DNA of 6,969 nt from Spirochaetaceae bacterium (lineage in GTDB: Bacteria; Spirochaetota; Spirochaetia; Treponematales; Treponemataceae): NCBI GenBank assembly GCA_031271875.1, contig JAISVD010000076.1:1-6969 (forward strand), read 5' to 3'. This document shows, one piece after another, positions 6,324 to 6,969 of the stretch. A program made the position numbers and the translations under genes. The notes beneath the pieces were generated by a model. The model made no database searches and was not told the origin of the DNA. It saw only the letters and a program-made list of their open reading frames with translations. Every line of letters starts with the position of its first letter. The stretch's first letter is position 1.

Positions 6324-6969
6324 TCAGCTGGATATGTTTTCATTTTCCCGCTTTTTAAATAGGTTATTGAACAGCCCCGCATCCTCGATAAGCCGTTTAC
6401 GGGTCAGTTTTTCGCCCTCCCTCAGCATTCCGTAGGGGACGCCATAGGCGGCCTCAAGGGATTCCGGGGTAAGAACCTCCTCCGGGGCGCCCAGTTCCAT
6501 TTGCCGATCAGGATGGAACAGGAGAACAGTTTCGGCATATTTACGGGTCAGATCAAGTTCATGCATGGCGATATAGATGGGAACCTTCCGCTCCCTGCTG
6601 TAACTGAGGAGATACTCCAGAGCGGCTTCCTTCTGCCGCTCCTCCAGGGCGAACAGCGGTTCATCCATGAAGACGCAGCGGGAACCGTAGAGCAGGGAGA
6701 AGGCCAGAAGCGCCCGCTGGAGTTCCCCTTTGGAAATACCGGTGAGCGTCCGCTCCAGAACGCCTTCCAGTTCAAAAACCGATACGATCTCCCTGAGAAA
6801 AGCTTCATCCTTTGAACGGTGCCCGCCGTTTACATATACAAACTCCAGCAGCGGCCCTATCCGCTCAGACGTCTCGAATTCCATGTTCTGGTAAATGAAG
6901 GAACAAAGCAGGTTCCGGGCGTTTTCATCCGCAAGGGCTCTGGTATCAACATCATACAGCGTAACATAT
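6324..6969 (-). CDS. ABC transporter ATP-binding protein, 5' end beyond window
   Basis: This is the nucleotide-binding subunit of an ABC transporter, which hydrolyses ATP on the cytoplasmic face of a membrane permease. About 214 C-terminal residues are visible; the frame stays open through base 6969 (upstream residues read ...YVTLYDVDTRALADENARN...), so the ATG at 6884 is not the start. The Walker A loop lies outside. Seen are the Q-loop Gln in FIYQN (6888-6890), the signature GISKGELQR (6714-6740), Walker B CVFMDEP (6660-6677), D-loop-like FALEERQ, and the H-loop His in AMHELDLT (6561-6563). The tail EVLTPESLEAAYGVPYGML resembles the C-termini of FepC/BtuD/ZnuC-type importers ('LTPE.L...FGV'), so uptake of iron complex, cobalamin or metal is a reasonable but unproven guess. 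The signature is unusual: ISKGE instead of LSGGE. The permease and binding protein would lie beyond the right edge, if linked. Confidence 0.85.
   Translation of the reverse strand, partial: YVTLYDVDTRALADENARNLLCSFIYQNMEFETSERIGPLLEFVYVNGGHRSKDEAFLREIVSVFELEGVLERTLTGISKGELQRALLAFSLLYGSRCVFMDEPLFALEERQKEAALEYLLSYSRERKVPIYIAMHELDLTRKYAETVLLFHPDRQMELGAPEEVLTPESLEAAYGVPYGMLREGEKLTRKRLIEDAGLFNNLFKKRENENISS

Noticed and set aside
6139..6435. 98-aa open frame on + spanning the ftsK end and terminator
   Set aside because: It runs through the hairpin terminator and overlaps two real genes, with no ribosome site or recognisable product.

Overview
The window reads as ordinary chromosome from a bacterium of moderate GC content, most likely a spirochaete related to Treponema/Spirochaeta. 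That placement is an inference. It rests on an ApbE-family gene lying close to metK, which from memory resembles the Treponema pallidum Ftp (TP0796)/metK (TP0794) neighbourhood, and on the overall style of the proteins. No rRNA, tRNA, CRISPR array, phage gene or intact transposase gene is visible.

Layout, left to right: (1) the 3' two thirds of an apbE gene (FAD:protein FMN transferase) on +, cut by the window edge; (2) a 102-aa stand-alone glycogen-binding (CBM48/early-set) protein on -, tail to tail with apbE; (3) a 188-bp divergent intergenic region with a likely metK promoter; (4) complete metK (S-adenosylmethionine synthase) on +; (5) a 228-aa unrecognised soluble protein on -, converging on metK; (6) a 450-bp non-coding stretch rich in inverted repeats, including a 15-bp perfect hairpin inside a REP/MITE-like element, a 14-bp palindrome and a second long hairpin just ahead of ftsK; (7) complete ftsK/spoIIIE-type DNA translocase on +, followed by a clear hairpin terminator; (8) the C-terminal part of an ABC transporter ATPase on -, cut by the right edge.

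The genes do not form one pathway. Orientation changes at every gene, so each appears to be its own transcription unit: flavin cofactor attachment (apbE), glycogen-related binding (CBM48), methyl-donor supply (metK), unknown (228 aa), chromosome segregation (ftsK) and import (ABC). I found no clear new multi-gene system. The items most worth a second look are the REP-like palindromic element, the structured leader of ftsK, and the unknown 228-aa protein next to them.
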